From assembly GCA_002929135.1 (NCBI GenBank), contig PESC01000001.1:1-64000 (forward strand): 64,000 bases of DNA, given 5' to 3'. The DNA is from Methylomonas sp. (GTDB lineage Bacteria; Pseudomonadota; Gammaproteobacteria; Methylococcales; Methylomonadaceae). Position 1 is the first letter of the stretch; each line of letters begins with the position of its first letter. The notes under the pieces are model-generated. The model was not told where the DNA came from, made no database searches, and saw only the letters and a program-made list of their open reading frames with translations. This document shows positions 62,980 through 64,000 of the stretch, one piece after another. The position numbers and the translations under genes were made by a program.

Positions 62980-64000
62980 ATGACAATGAAAAAGCTGATC
63001 TTGAGCACGGCGGTAATGACCGCCATGGTAGGTGGCGTCGCGCAAGCGAGCGTTACATTGGACGGCACCGGTCGCGTAGTGGTTACGCCAGCCAATACCT
63101 ATGAAGTCTTCCTGTCTGGCGCCTCGGCATTGGACAACAATATCCGCAACCTGGTGACCAGCACCGCGGTACCGGCGGCCGAGCGAGTGTGCGACAGCGC
63201 ACAACCCATCTTCGAATTCCGCGACCAAGGCGGCGGCTCGCTGCAACGGGCTTTTCTGTGTACCCTCAACCCGGCCAATCCACGCCTGACTGGCTTGGCT
63301 GGTGGTAAAACCAACATCATGGTGTACAAACGCAACGAAGGCGGTTCGGCCATGGGTGTCAACCCCATCATCGACGACGCCAAAGGTGCAGCCACGGCCA
63401 GCATCGAGTTCATGGTGGTGGATCCCCTCTTGTGCGCGGTACCGTCGGCACCCAATGCGACCGGTCTGCGTACCGCCAACTGCACCTACAGCCGGACCAC
63501 TGCCGGTCAGTTCCAGAACAGAATCCCTGACTTCGGCGTGTCCGACGTCGATCCGGCGCAATTCACTGTTGCCGCAAACACGCCAAGCGGATTTTCACCG
63601 GTCAACCAGAACGATTTGGGATTGCTGACTGTCGAGTCGGCAGGTGGTCTGGCGTTTGGTATCGCTGCCAATCTGCGTTTGCGCAATGCCTTGCAGGAAG
63701 CGCAGTTTCCGGCTACCAGCGTTTGCAACCCGGCTAATGCCGGTTACACTGCTGTCGCTGCCGACGACAATGACCCCAACACCCCGGTCGGCGTTAGCAA
63801 TGCCGAATCCTTGGCCTGTATGCCCAGCCTGACCCGTGACCAGGTTGCCAGCCTGATCACCGGCAAAATGGATAACTGGAACGATTTCAAGGTTGGCACT
63901 AACGGCTTGTTCACTGCGGTGACCAATGCTTACAGCAAGAATTTGGCAGGCGGCCTTGCAACCGTGCGTAACCGTGTGCACGTCTGCACCCGCACCAACG
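62980..64000 (+). CDS. Exported PstS-like (periplasmic binding protein-type) protein, 3' truncated by window
   Basis: Open frame to window edge: MTMKKLILSTAVMTAMVGGVAQASVTLDGTGRVVVTPANTYEVFLSGASALDNNIRNLV...SLTRDQVASLITGKMDNWNDFKV; the GK..NW motif is PstS-like. Confidence 0.7.
   Translation, partial: MTMKKLILSTAVMTAMVGGVAQASVTLDGTGRVVVTPANTYEVFLSGASALDNNIRNLVTSTAVPAAERVCDSAQPIFEFRDQGGGSLQRAFLCTLNPANPRLTGLAGGKTNIMVYKRNEGGSAMGVNPIIDDAKGAATASIEFMVVDPLLCAVPSAPNATGLRTANCTYSRTTAGQFQNRIPDFGVSDVDPAQFTVAANTPSGFSPVNQNDLGLLTVESAGGLAFGIAANLRLRNALQEAQFPATSVCNPANAGYTAVAADDNDPNTPVGVSNAESLACMPSLTRDQVASLITGKMDNWNDFKVGTNGLFTAVTNAYSKNLAGGLATVRNRVHVCTRTN

Overview
The window looks like chromosomal DNA of a gammaproteobacterial methylotroph or methanotroph. 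This is inferred from a serine-cycle/C1 block on the minus strand (fhs, glyA, glycerate kinase, mtdA, formate dehydrogenase) together with NQR, hypCDE and exosortase-type proteins. Main blocks: (1) 1-9.9 kb, C1 metabolism, with a formate dehydrogenase alpha subunit split into two overlapping ORFs. (2) 10.1-11.9 kb, a degraded patch with an orphan Cas2-like remnant, Mu-like phage head-gene remnants and a tRNA-like structured element. (3) 11.9-32.8 kb, the most interesting region: two paralogous DUF2341-LamG-ExbB fusion / ExbD / TonB-like modules (one with a putative porin and a coiled-coil protein) flank a complete V-type ATPase operon with permuted gene order and a predicted Na+-type rotor subunit, and converge on pstSCAB. 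By eye I find PHO-box-like sites (7-4-7 direct repeats) in front of all four transcription units, three with a -10-like hexamer exactly 10 nt downstream. I propose this as a phosphate-starvation island. (4) 32.9-45.4 kb, amidinotransferase, DUF411, glyQ, an exosortase-sorted nuclease-like protein, hypCDE, panD, comEC, hicAB, Uma2 and a type IV pilin. (5) 45.6-53.4 kb, murF, acpP-fabF-pabC-mltG-tmk-holB-pilZ-tatD. (6) 53.9-61.3 kb, nqrABCDEF-nqrM, hda and DUF2069. (7) 61.6-64 kb, a long leader with another PHO-box-like site, a dense GGA (CsrA/RsmA-type) motif array and a c-di-GMP-I-like riboswitch, upstream of a VPxPA-CTERM protein and a truncated PstS-like protein. Dispersed palindromic repeats and MITE-like elements occur throughout. 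All calls come from reading the sequence; no database searches were run.
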